Positions 1-5,365 of a stretch of DNA of 6,021 nt are shown here, piece by piece. Below the pieces are notes generated by a model. That model saw nothing but the letters and a program-made list of their open reading frames with translations, was not told the DNA's origin and ran no database searches. Origin of the DNA: Prevotellaceae bacterium (GTDB taxonomy: Bacteria > Bacteroidota > Bacteroidia > Bacteroidales > UBA932); contig JAISRS010000354.1 of assembly GCA_031273485.1 (NCBI GenBank), positions 1 through 6,021 of the forward strand, in the 5' to 3' direction. Numbering within the stretch: the stretch's first letter is position 1; the number at the start of each line of letters is the position of its first letter. Both the position numbers and the translations under genes were made by a program.

Positions 1-1046
1 AAATCCTCTTTACAGAGTTTAAGGAGTTTATAAAGTTTATTCCCTTCGGGAGTGATGTTGCTGACAAGCGGCAGGAAAGAGAGTATAAAGAGATTATCGT
101 TCTGTATGGTAAACGGGAAATATCCAAGCGGCGTATCGTGCACGCTGCACATCAGCAATAGACGTCCACCCGCGCCCTGTACCACACACTGGTAAGATGT
201 CAGCGAAACATGCAGTATATGATTTCTGTTGGTTGCTTCCATAATATCGATGCGCTCTTTAAACCGGTGTATAACATGCGATTGAATATATATATTATAT
301 TTCCGATCGGATTTAGCGTCCGGAAACAGTTTGCTTTTGCGAATCACGGCAGTGGAAGCCTCATATTTAGCTGTTTGTCCGAGAAGCAGACGAAACGCTA
401 TTCGGCTTTTACCATTGTAGGTGAAATAGATGCGTTCGTTTTCCATGGACGTCAGTTCAAACGTTAATCTGAATCCCGTAGTGTCTTTCAGGTACGGTTC
501 CCATTTATGACAAAAGCCGTATGTGCGGAAATTGACTTGCGAATAGAGGCTTACCTGAAACAGCATTTCATTGAATACGTCTTCGAATCCTCCTTCATTC
601 AGGAGGTCAAGATTTTTGAATCGATCCTTTATCTGCTCTATAAATTGTTTTTGTTCGTTTTGGAACAGTCCCTGCATATCCAGCAGCGTTGCATTGAACA
701 GGAAGGATAATCCGTAAGTTGCCGCATCCATATAGGTTAGTTTTATGGATTCGTCCAAATAGTTGGTTTTCATAAAATCCAGAAGATCCCTGCGGATATT
801 TTCGATATACTGTCGAGGAACATAGTGACCCTTTTGGGCGTGAACACAAGGTACGGAATATTCGGTGGTGAGTAGCTGCGTTTTTTGTTTCTTTGAAAAC
901 ATGTCGAATAATTCGGGGTCAAAACCCATGAATCCAAGCAATTTCTGCACAACTGCGTAACATTTGTCAAGCTGGGTCTTCGACACTGTAGATTTCACTG
1001 TCTGATGAGGTTTCCTCAATACTTTTATCTTGCTGTTTTTCTTCAT
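1..1046 (-). CDS. Uncharacterised protein, C-terminus cut by the window edge
   Basis: One frame stays open from an ATG at 1046-1044 to the left edge, giving 348 complete codons with no stop, so the 3' end lies outside the window. I do not recognise the family. The N-terminus is basic (MKKNSKIKVLRK) with no signal peptide or membrane segment, which suggests a cytoplasmic protein. Residues about 23-165 look largely helical and polar. Residues about 190-345 look beta-rich, with a charged stretch IQSHVIHRFKERIDI at 254-268 and a Gly-rich turn QGAGGRLLL at 290-298. The start lies 14 nt after the stop of the AI-2E gene, so it is probably the promoter-distal gene of that unit. No Shine-Dalgarno motif is visible; the leader is AT-rich, as is common in Bacteroidota. 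Sustained coding character over 1 kb makes a real gene very likely; the function is unknown. Confidence 0.85.
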   Translation of the reverse strand, partial: MKKNSKIKVLRKPHQTVKSTVSKTQLDKCYAVVQKLLGFMGFDPELFDMFSKKQKTQLLTTEYSVPCVHAQKGHYVPRQYIENIRRDLLDFMKTNYLDESIKLTYMDAATYGLSFLFNATLLDMQGLFQNEQKQFIEQIKDRFKNLDLLNEGGFEDVFNEMLFQVSLYSQVNFRTYGFCHKWEPYLKDTTGFRLTFELTSMENERIYFTYNGKSRIAFRLLLGQTAKYEASTAVIRKSKLFPDAKSDRKYNIYIQSHVIHRFKERIDIMEATNRNHILHVSLTSYQCVVQGAGGRLLLMCSVHDTPLGYFPFTIQNDNLFILSFLPLVSNITPEGNKLYKLLKLCKED

Positions 1047-1060
1047 ATTTTAAAAATGTA

Positions 1061-2161
1061 CTAAATTCTTTCTGTTAATTTTTGTACTACTCTGAATTTA
1101 TTGAAAAACTCTTTTGCAAAGACTCTCAACACTGTATATGCGGGTATGGCTATCAACATTCCGGCTATTCCCGCAAAACTGCCTGCAATCAGTATGAGCA
1201 AAAATATTTCCAAAGGATGCGCTTTGATGCTGTTTGCAAAAATATATGGTTGAAAAACGGTGTCATCTAAAATTTTCATGCCTACAAATACCGTCAGAAT
1301 TTTAAGAACCATGCTCAAGTATTGTTCCAAAGGAGTGATTTCTATATTTGCGGCTACTGATACCACTATGCTGATTCCGGCTGCAATTAAAGGACCTACA
1401 TAAGGAATAACGTTTAAAATTCCGGCTATCAATCCCAAGAGCATGGCTGTGCCGAAACTTACTCCCACAATAAATTTCAGACCTATTGTAAGCACCACCA
1501 TCACGGCGAACATATCGAGGAACACTCCTATGAAATATCTCATCAAGAGTTTGGTGGCATTGTTCCACGCATGGCGTATTCCCTGTTCGTACTGCGCCGG
1601 AAACATAATCACAACTCCGGAGATAAACAAATCTTCTTCTTTCATGAAAAAGAATGTGATAAAAGAGATTGCAAAGATTGCAACAGCTATCGATACCACA
1701 AAGTTTGTGATTGACCCAAAAGACTTTAACAGCAAAGAACTGTCGAATATCGACTGCACCTTACCGAGAAGGAGTTCGTTAAAAGAAAAATTGGATTTCG
1801 GGAAGGCGCTGTTGATAAAAATTTCCATCTGGGCGAAGGGTTCCGTCAGGAAACCAATCAGTTTGGAGATGTCCACAGTTGCCAGCGACTGGGTTTGAGA
1901 TACTATCAGAGGTATAAAAAAGTAGAAAAACAGGTAAAAGACAAACATTATCGTAACAAGACCAATGACAGCGCAAAACCAGCGCGGCAGTTTTTTATCT
2001 TTTATGGTGACTTTTCCCGCGAGGTTCACTATTGGTCTGCCCACTAAAGCCAATACCGCCGAAATCAGCAGATATGTAACAATATTGCTGAAATACCATG
2101 CTAAAAACAGGGCAAATATAATCCCTGCTATAATTACTGCTTTTTGAGATAATTTATTCAT
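1061..2161 (-). CDS. AI-2E family transporter (PerM/YdiK-like membrane protein)
   Basis: Polytopic inner-membrane protein of 366 aa, a normal length for the AI-2E/PerM family (PF01594). Visible hydrophobic segments lie at about 8-40, 62-88, 150-173, 209-236, 238-272, 283-298 and 317-345. The family layout is present: a hydrophilic stretch at about 89-150 after the first pair of helices, the GILNVIPYVGPLIAAG motif at 247-262, then DDTVFQPYIF at 299-308, HPLEIFLL at 315-322 and GIAGMLIAIPAY at 331-342. Family members have been linked to autoinducer-2 export or Na+/H+ antiport, but the substrate cannot be read from sequence and no quorum-sensing gene is nearby. The start at 2161 begins just before the first hydrophobic helix. 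It follows leuD by 35 nt and precedes the uncharacterised gene by 14 nt, which supports co-transcription. Confidence 0.93.
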   Translation of the reverse strand: MNKLSQKAVIIAGIIFALFLAWYFSNIVTYLLISAVLALVGRPIVNLAGKVTIKDKKLPRWFCAVIGLVTIMFVFYLFFYFFIPLIVSQTQSLATVDISKLIGFLTEPFAQMEIFINSAFPKSNFSFNELLLGKVQSIFDSSLLLKSFGSITNFVVSIAVAIFAISFITFFFMKEEDLFISGVVIMFPAQYEQGIRHAWNNATKLLMRYFIGVFLDMFAVMVVLTIGLKFIVGVSFGTAMLLGLIAGILNVIPYVGPLIAAGISIVVSVAANIEITPLEQYLSMVLKILTVFVGMKILDDTVFQPYIFANSIKAHPLEIFLLILIAGSFAGIAGMLIAIPAYTVLRVFAKEFFNKFRVVQKLTERI

Positions 2162-2196
2162 AATATCGGTTCACACCCTCTCTGTTGTTTCTTCAA

Positions 2197-2826
2197 TCAT
2201 AGTTGATTAAAATATTGATTCGGCAAATTTCGGTCGGCAATCGAGCGTATTTCCCAGGCTTCAATTGCGGATTTATTGTTTAAAAGATAATCAATATCGT
2301 CAAATCCGTTAAGCAGACATTCTTTCTTGTATTTATTGATATCGAAATGTTCGGCTTTGCCGGTGGAGTTGTTGGTGATTGTTTGCTGTTTTAGATCTAT
2401 GGTTACAACGGTTTTAGGGTTATCATGGATCGAATCGAATAATTCTTTCAAAAACTCGTCGGAAACAAGTACGGGTAAAACAAAATTGTTTAAAGCATTG
2501 TTTTTGAAAATATCGGCAAAATAGCTGGAAACAACAACTTTAAATCCATAGTCCTGTAAAGCCCATGCAGCGTGTTCCCGACTCGAACCGCAGCCGAAAT
2601 TTTTACCGCCCACCAATATTTCTCCCGCGTATTTCGGGTCATTTAGAGGAAAATCGGCTATTGCATTTCCCTGCTTGTCGTATCTCCAGTCGCAAAACAG
2701 ATTTTTCCCAAAACCTTCTCTTGTTGTGGCTTTTAGGAAACGTGCCGGTATGATTTGGTCGGTATCTATATTTTCGATTGAGATTGGCACACAGGTGGAA
2801 TTTAATGTTATAAACTTTCTTTTCAT
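2197..2826 (-). CDS. leuD: 3-isopropylmalate dehydratase small subunit
   Basis: Small subunit of isopropylmalate isomerase, which with LeuC (the 4Fe-4S subunit) interconverts 2- and 3-isopropylmalate in leucine biosynthesis in the cytoplasm. At 209 aa it is slightly longer than most LeuD proteins. Hallmarks of the aconitase swivel domain are clear: ENIDTDQIIPARFL at 18-31, the substrate-recognition loop GGKNFGCGSSREHAAWAL at 73-90, a segment with ADIFKNNALNN at 104-114, and the C-terminal LLNGFDDIDYLL at 171-182. About 25 further residues follow and form a non-conserved tail. The start at 2826 gives the usual short N-terminus (MKRKFITLNSTCVPI). It begins 13 nt after the stop of the phosphatase-fold gene. 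LeuC normally sits directly beside LeuD, but no leuC is present on either side here. No leucine-rich attenuator peptide is seen upstream. Confidence 0.97.
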   Translation of the reverse strand: MKRKFITLNSTCVPISIENIDTDQIIPARFLKATTREGFGKNLFCDWRYDKQGNAIADFPLNDPKYAGEILVGGKNFGCGSSREHAAWALQDYGFKVVVSSYFADIFKNNALNNFVLPVLVSDEFLKELFDSIHDNPKTVVTIDLKQQTITNNSTGKAEHFDINKYKKECLLNGFDDIDYLLNNKSAIEAWEIRSIADRNLPNQYFNQL

Positions 2827-2839
2827 TTGTTATATTTAA

Positions 2840-3712
2840 TTATTTAATAATAAGCGTACATATTACCGGATTATGGTCCGACAGATAAAGCGTATTTTCT
2901 TCACAGCCTTTTGTATCGTACACACTTCCATAACGTTTGGTTTCGATGTTTCCCTTTATAAAAATGTAGTCTATTACATTTCGTCTGTCCGTCGGCGTTC
3001 TTCCGAAACCGTGGAACGACCAGTCGGGACCATAGATTAACGGAGCGACTTTGCGGGTATCCGTCAAATGATTGGGATTTGATTCGTCTGTAATGATTTT
3101 TATCGGTTCGTCGTCGGCAACGGAGTTAAAATCGCCGGTAACGATGACTTGACGACCGTTTGCAATTTCTTGAATTTTTGACAGCAACAGTTTGCTGCTT
3201 TCGCGCCGTGCAACATTTCCCCTGTGGTCGAAATGGGTATTGAAAACATAGAATTTTTTACCCGTTTGTCGGTCTTTCATATACGCCCATGTAACGATAC
3301 GTTCACATGCAGCGTCCCAGCCTTTTGCGCCCGTTTTCGCGGGGTCTTCCGACAGCCAGAAGGTTTGCGATTCAAATACTTCGAACCGTTCTTTTTTATA
3401 CATTACAGCGCTGTATTCTCCTTGTGTTTTCCCGTCCTGGCGCGCTACTCCCACTGCTTCGTATTCGGGTAAAAAATGTTTTAAATCTTCTAATTGACCA
3501 TGCAACACTTCTTGCAGTCCTACGATATCCGCATCATAAAATTTGATACAGTCCGTCGAAAATTCTTTACGGTTAGTCCATTCATTAAAACCATCCGAAG
3601 ATGTGTTTAATCTTATGTTAAATGTCATAACATTTAATTCCTGACGACCGCTTGTGCAACCTGCATACAATGCAAAGGTTAAAATAGTTATAAAAACACG
3701 TATAATATTCAT
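2840..3712 (-). CDS. Endonuclease/exonuclease/phosphatase family protein, exported, probable lipoprotein
   Basis: A 290-aa EEP-superfamily (DNase I-like) metal-dependent phosphoesterase. The motifs appear in order: MTFNIRLN at 29-36, DIVGLQEVL at 62-70 (metal-binding Glu68), FNTHFDHRG at 157-165 (His160), VTGDFNS at 191-197 (Asp194, Asn196), NVIDYIF at 245-251 (Asp248) and LSDHNPV at 277-283 (Asp279-His280 pair). All expected catalytic residues are present, so the enzyme should be active. The substrate (nucleic acid, phosphoinositide or another phosphodiester) is not readable. The first 18 residues are a hydrophobic signal sequence ending in LYAGC, so Cys19 may be lipidated; the Tyr at -3 makes the lipobox loose. 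This signal sequence argues for the 3712 start over the internal Met29. A -7 box lies just upstream, so it probably heads the unit with leuD 13 nt downstream. The periplasm or outer membrane is the likely site of action. Confidence 0.92.
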   Translation of the reverse strand: MNIIRVFITILTFALYAGCTSGRQELNVMTFNIRLNTSSDGFNEWTNRKEFSTDCIKFYDADIVGLQEVLHGQLEDLKHFLPEYEAVGVARQDGKTQGEYSAVMYKKERFEVFESQTFWLSEDPAKTGAKGWDAACERIVTWAYMKDRQTGKKFYVFNTHFDHRGNVARRESSKLLLSKIQEIANGRQVIVTGDFNSVADDEPIKIITDESNPNHLTDTRKVAPLIYGPDWSFHGFGRTPTDRRNVIDYIFIKGNIETKRYGSVYDTKGCEENTLYLSDHNPVICTLIIK

Positions 3713-3731
3713 AGTAAAAACTAATTTTGCG

Positions 3732-3739
3732 CAAACTTA
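3732..3739 (-). promoter_or_regulatory. Candidate -7 promoter box of the phosphatase-leuD unit
   Basis: On the minus strand these bases read TAAGTTTG, matching the Bacteroidota -7 consensus TAnnTTTG. The box lies 19 nt upstream of the ATG at 3712, so a transcript would have a leader of only about a dozen bases. I found no convincing -33 TTTG at the usual distance, so the call rests on the -7 box and its position. Confidence 0.5.
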
Positions 3740-3856
3740 AATAAAATATTCTATTGTTCCATTCATAAATCCGAAAATAATCTCCAACAATATCTCTATT
3801 GATTGATTCCCACGCATGTCTGCCGAGTTTATTTTTTTTCACGTCACCGGAAGAGA

Positions 3857-3931
3857 AAAGGCGGAAGGTGAAACGATGAACGATGAACGATGAACGGCGC
3901 GAATCGTTGACAATTTCTACCTTCTACCTTT
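3857..3931 (-). terminator. Imperfect hairpin between the nuclease gene and the next unit, possible terminator
   Basis: On the plus strand the left arm at 3857-3872 (AAAGGCGGAAGGTGAA) is an imperfect inverted copy of the right arm at 3915-3931 (TTCTACCTTCTACCTTT). Read as minus-strand RNA the arms pair AAAGG/CCUUU, then a U-G wobble, one mismatch, GAAGGU/ACCUUC, a bulged A, and GAA/UUC. An inner AACGAT/ATCGTT pair is also possible. Minus-strand transcription then enters TTTTCTCTT. It starts 17 nt beyond the stop of the bifunctional nuclease, a sensible place for termination. The stem is interrupted, so it may instead be a degenerate intergenic repeat. Confidence 0.35.
3872..3896. repeat. 7-bp tandem repeat (GATGAAC), about 3.5 copies
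   Basis: The bases read as consecutive GATGAAC units with a partial unit at the left end, all identical. The repeat sits in the loop side of the imperfect hairpin at 3857-3931. It is intergenic and its period is not a multiple of 3, so it does not look like coding sequence. Function unknown; slippage-prone sequence is the simplest reading. Confidence 0.8.
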
Positions 3932-3947
3932 GACCTGAGGTTGGGAG

Positions 3948-4544
3948 TTACAATTTACTTTGCAGAGCTTTTTTAAGTTTAGCTGCGAGGTCGTAGTCTT
4001 CGATGTTTGAGGCTATTTCCATGAGTTGGGTCAGTTCGTCCGAGGGATATAAGCGTAATTCCTCGTGCGTTGCCGCCCTCACTGTGGACAGAGCATTTTC
4101 ATCTTCCGGATCATACCATTTCACGCGATGGCGGGGATCGTTGTTTGCCGTATCAATCACCGATTCTTTGATATACACATCGCAAGGCGCTCTGAACGCC
4201 AACGCGAGAGCATCGTCGGCTTCGGCTCTGGCAGTGATTTCACGCCCGTTTTTTTTAACAAGATGTAAGGTAGCCAAAAAGACGCCCTCATGTAATTCGT
4301 CGATTACTATCTTAGTAAATTTGCCGTCAAAAAGTTTGATGACATCGATAAACATTTTGTGCGCAGGAAACGATTTCGGGTCATTCGCTTCATACAAACA
4401 CCGAAAAAAAGTTCTTACGGCAAACATCTCCATAGGAACATTTAAAATTGTTTTATCTTCCTTATCTGTCAGTTTGATAAATCTTTTCATGGTTACCTCA
4501 TGACATGTAACCTCATAACCATATACTTGTATTTCTTTATCCAT
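3948..4544 (-). CDS. Bifunctional nuclease (DUF151) domain protein with C-terminal UVR motif
   Basis: A 198-aa cytoplasmic protein. Residues about 5-130 fit the bifunctional nuclease/DUF151 fold: AHKMFIDVIKLFDGKFTKIVIDELHEGVFLA (61-91) has the family's helix, strand and 'dl.dg.f.A' pattern. ITARAEADDALALAFRAPCDVYI (103-125) corresponds to the hallmark '[D/A]RPSDAIALALR..(P)IYV', although RPSDA is replaced here by RAEADDA. Residues 169-198 form a UVR (UvrB/UvrC) helical hairpin, LTQLMEIASN then IEDYDLAAKLKKALQ, which is often fused to this domain in Bacteroidota. The family is credited with DNase/RNase activity in plants, but the bacterial role is not settled, and the altered motif makes activity uncertain. 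The start at 4544 is preceded by a well-placed promoter and about 20 nt of leader. With 235 nt to the next gene, it looks monocistronic. Confidence 0.85.
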   Translation of the reverse strand: MDKEIQVYGYEVTCHEVTMKRFIKLTDKEDKTILNVPMEMFAVRTFFRCLYEANDPKSFPAHKMFIDVIKLFDGKFTKIVIDELHEGVFLATLHLVKKNGREITARAEADDALALAFRAPCDVYIKESVIDTANNDPRHRVKWYDPEDENALSTVRAATHEELRLYPSDELTQLMEIASNIEDYDLAAKLKKALQSKL

Positions 4545-4571
4545 TGTAATATAATTTTATAAATTAGACGG

Positions 4572-4579
4572 CAAAGATA
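4572..4579 (-). promoter_or_regulatory. Candidate -7 promoter box of the bifunctional nuclease gene
   Basis: On the minus strand the bases read TATCTTTG, a full match to the Bacteroidota -7 consensus TAnnTTTG, 27 nt upstream of the ATG at 4544. The upstream region is A/T-rich with no clear -33 TTTG. The end of the inverted-repeat element (4618) lies about 40 bp further upstream, so the element would abut or partly overlap the upstream region of this promoter. Confidence 0.6.
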
Positions 4580-4617
4580 TGTATTTTTTTTAAATTATGA
4601 ATAAGGTAAAGACTATT

Positions 4618-4637
4618 GGGTGTATCCCAAAATGTCG
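4618..4637 (+). repeat. Left terminal inverted repeat
   Basis: Reads GGGTGTATCCCAAAATGTCG. It matches the reverse complement of 5041-5060 at 18 of 20 positions. With the two preceding T bases it also contains a short self-palindrome, TTGGG-TGTAT-CCCAA (4616-4630). Confidence 0.75.
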
Positions 4638-4808
4638 CTGTTCAATTCGATTTCATCGTCATCTTTTTTGTGAAAACAATTTGTGAAGACTGTTACAAGC
4701 CCTCCGGTATCAGATGTCCAAAATTCGTATGGTTTGATACAACTTATTTATAATCTTACCAAAAGCCTGCATATTTCGGTCGTGTGTCCTCCAATTTCCA
4801 CTGAAAAA

Positions 4809-4942
4809 GTGCGTACGTTTTCACAATTCGTGCGCACGTTTACGCCAAAAGTGCGCACGTTTACGCCAAAAGTGCGCACGTTTATGCCAAAAGTGCGCAC
4901 GTTTATGCCAAAAGTGCGCACGTTTATGCCAAAAGTGCGCAC
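4809..4942. repeat. 21-bp tandem array of seven palindromic GTGCGCAC octamers
   Basis: Octamers begin at 4809, 4830, 4851, 4872, 4893, 4914 and 4935, exactly 21 bp apart. Copies 2-7 are perfect GTGCGCAC; copy 1 is GTGCGTAC. Spacers after copies 2-3 are GTTTACGCCAAAA and after copies 4-6 GTTTATGCCAAAA, so the array seems to have grown by tandem duplication. Copy 7 sits in a 16-bp perfect palindrome, AAAAGTGCGCACTTTT (4931-4946). Each octamer is its own reverse complement and, with the next two bases, forms 10 bases of alternating purine-pyrimidine. The 21-bp period is about two helical turns, placing all octamers on one DNA face, as expected for repeated protein-binding sites. Open frames through it on both strands are a by-product of the period. 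Confidence 0.95.
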
Positions 4943-4971
4943 TTTTTCAAGCAATCGTTTTTTTATTGTTG

Positions 4972-5027
4972 TTATTTTAACTCAAAGTGTGTAAAGAATT
5001 TCTTTTGCGCACTTTAAGTTAAAATAA
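4972..5027. repeat. Long imperfect palindrome (hairpin) downstream of the octamer array
   Basis: The arm 4972-4992 (TTATTTTAACTCAAAGTGTGT) pairs with 5007-5027; 18 of 21 positions are Watson-Crick and two more are G-U if read as plus-strand RNA. The 14-nt centre (4993-5006) holds its own AAAGAA/TTCTTT dyad, so the stem can continue almost to the middle. The inner arms carry degenerate octamers, GTGTGT on the left and TGCGCAC on the right (5006-5012). It ends 13 bp before the right terminal repeat. It could be a cruciform, an RNA hairpin or a spread pair of binding sites. Confidence 0.8.
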
Positions 5028-5040
5028 TTTCTTTACGAAA

Positions 5041-5060
5041 CGACAATTTGGAATACACCC
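5041..5060 (-). repeat. Right terminal inverted repeat
   Basis: Plus strand reads CGACAATTTGGAATACACCC. Its reverse complement matches the left terminal repeat at 4618-4637 except at two positions (repeat positions 9 and 15). Confidence 0.75.
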
Positions 5061-5365
5061 CAGAAAAAAATCAGGAATTTTATATTAAAATATCTTTCGC
5101 TGTCAGTATCTTATTTCCGAAATTGATGTAATTTTCGGCAGAATATTCAATTATAAAGATTGTTGTTTCTTTACGAAGTACAAAAACCTTATTTCTACCT
5201 TATTTTCCAAACAAAACAACCTCAGTAACCACCGTAATTACCACTCTGTAAACCTTATTCGCTTATTACTTTATTTTATCTCTTCCGATTAAGCATGAAT
5301 CACCCGATGTGTGTCACCACACACCCAACGAGCGATGGGACATTCATTCATAATTCATAATTAAT
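5061..5365. other. Intergenic region, no gene seen
   Basis: About 305 bp of AT-rich DNA between the inverted-repeat element and the kinase stop, with no credible ORF on either strand. It holds a second copy of TTTCTTTACGAA (5166-5177; the first is at 5028-5039 inside the element), three scattered CCTTATT words, a 6-bp stem GTGTGT/ACACAC with a 4-base loop (5309-5324) without a T-run after it, and two TTCATAA units in tandem (5347-5360) just after the kinase stop. None supports a firm functional call. Confidence 0.6.

Larger units (their letters stand above)
4618..5060. mobile_element. MITE-like non-coding element with 20-bp terminal inverted repeats
   Basis: The 443-bp block starts GGGTGTATCCCAAAATGTCG and ends with its inverted copy (18 of 20 bases match). 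It contains no credible gene. Its interior holds about 170 bp of unremarkable AT-rich DNA, the 21-bp-period octamer array (4809-4942) and a long palindrome (4972-5027). Short length, terminal inverted repeats and lack of a transposase fit a miniature element mobilised in trans. I see no convincing target-site duplication: the left flank is GACTATT and the right flank CAGAAAA. It could therefore be an old insertion, have slightly misplaced ends, or not be a transposon. I cannot assign a parent IS family. It lies between the kinase and bifunctional nuclease genes. Confidence 0.6.

Noticed and set aside
607..970. Two minus-strand ORFs (607-849 and 770-970) that could suggest a broken gene
   Set aside because: They are other-frame readings inside one intact open frame running from 1046 to the left edge, so there is no frameshift.
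1443..1898. Plus-strand 151-aa ORF
   Set aside because: Antisense shadow of the AI-2E-family gene, whose motifs are unambiguous.
3618..3842. Minus-strand 74-aa ORF overlapping the start of the phosphoesterase gene
   Set aside because: Its second half is an out-of-frame reading of the signal-peptide region and the intergenic promoter. The first 35 residues look mildly protein-like but match nothing I recognise.
4003..4503. Plus-strand 166-aa ORF
   Set aside because: Antisense shadow of the bifunctional nuclease gene; no domain character.
4809..4942. CRISPR array
   Set aside because: Repeats are contiguous 21-bp units with near-identical spacers, not repeats separated by unique spacers, and no cas gene is present.
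4748..4954. Minus-strand 68-aa ORF of VRTFGIN repeats
   Set aside because: Same artefact; the palindromic core makes both strands open.
4683..4994. Plus-strand 103-aa ORF rich in VRTF repeats
   Set aside because: It arises from the 21-bp DNA repeat, an equivalent ORF exists on the other strand, and the non-repeat parts show no protein character.
5309..5324. GTGTGT/ACACAC hairpin as terminator of the kinase gene
   Set aside because: Only a 6-bp stem, with no T-run following it on the minus strand.
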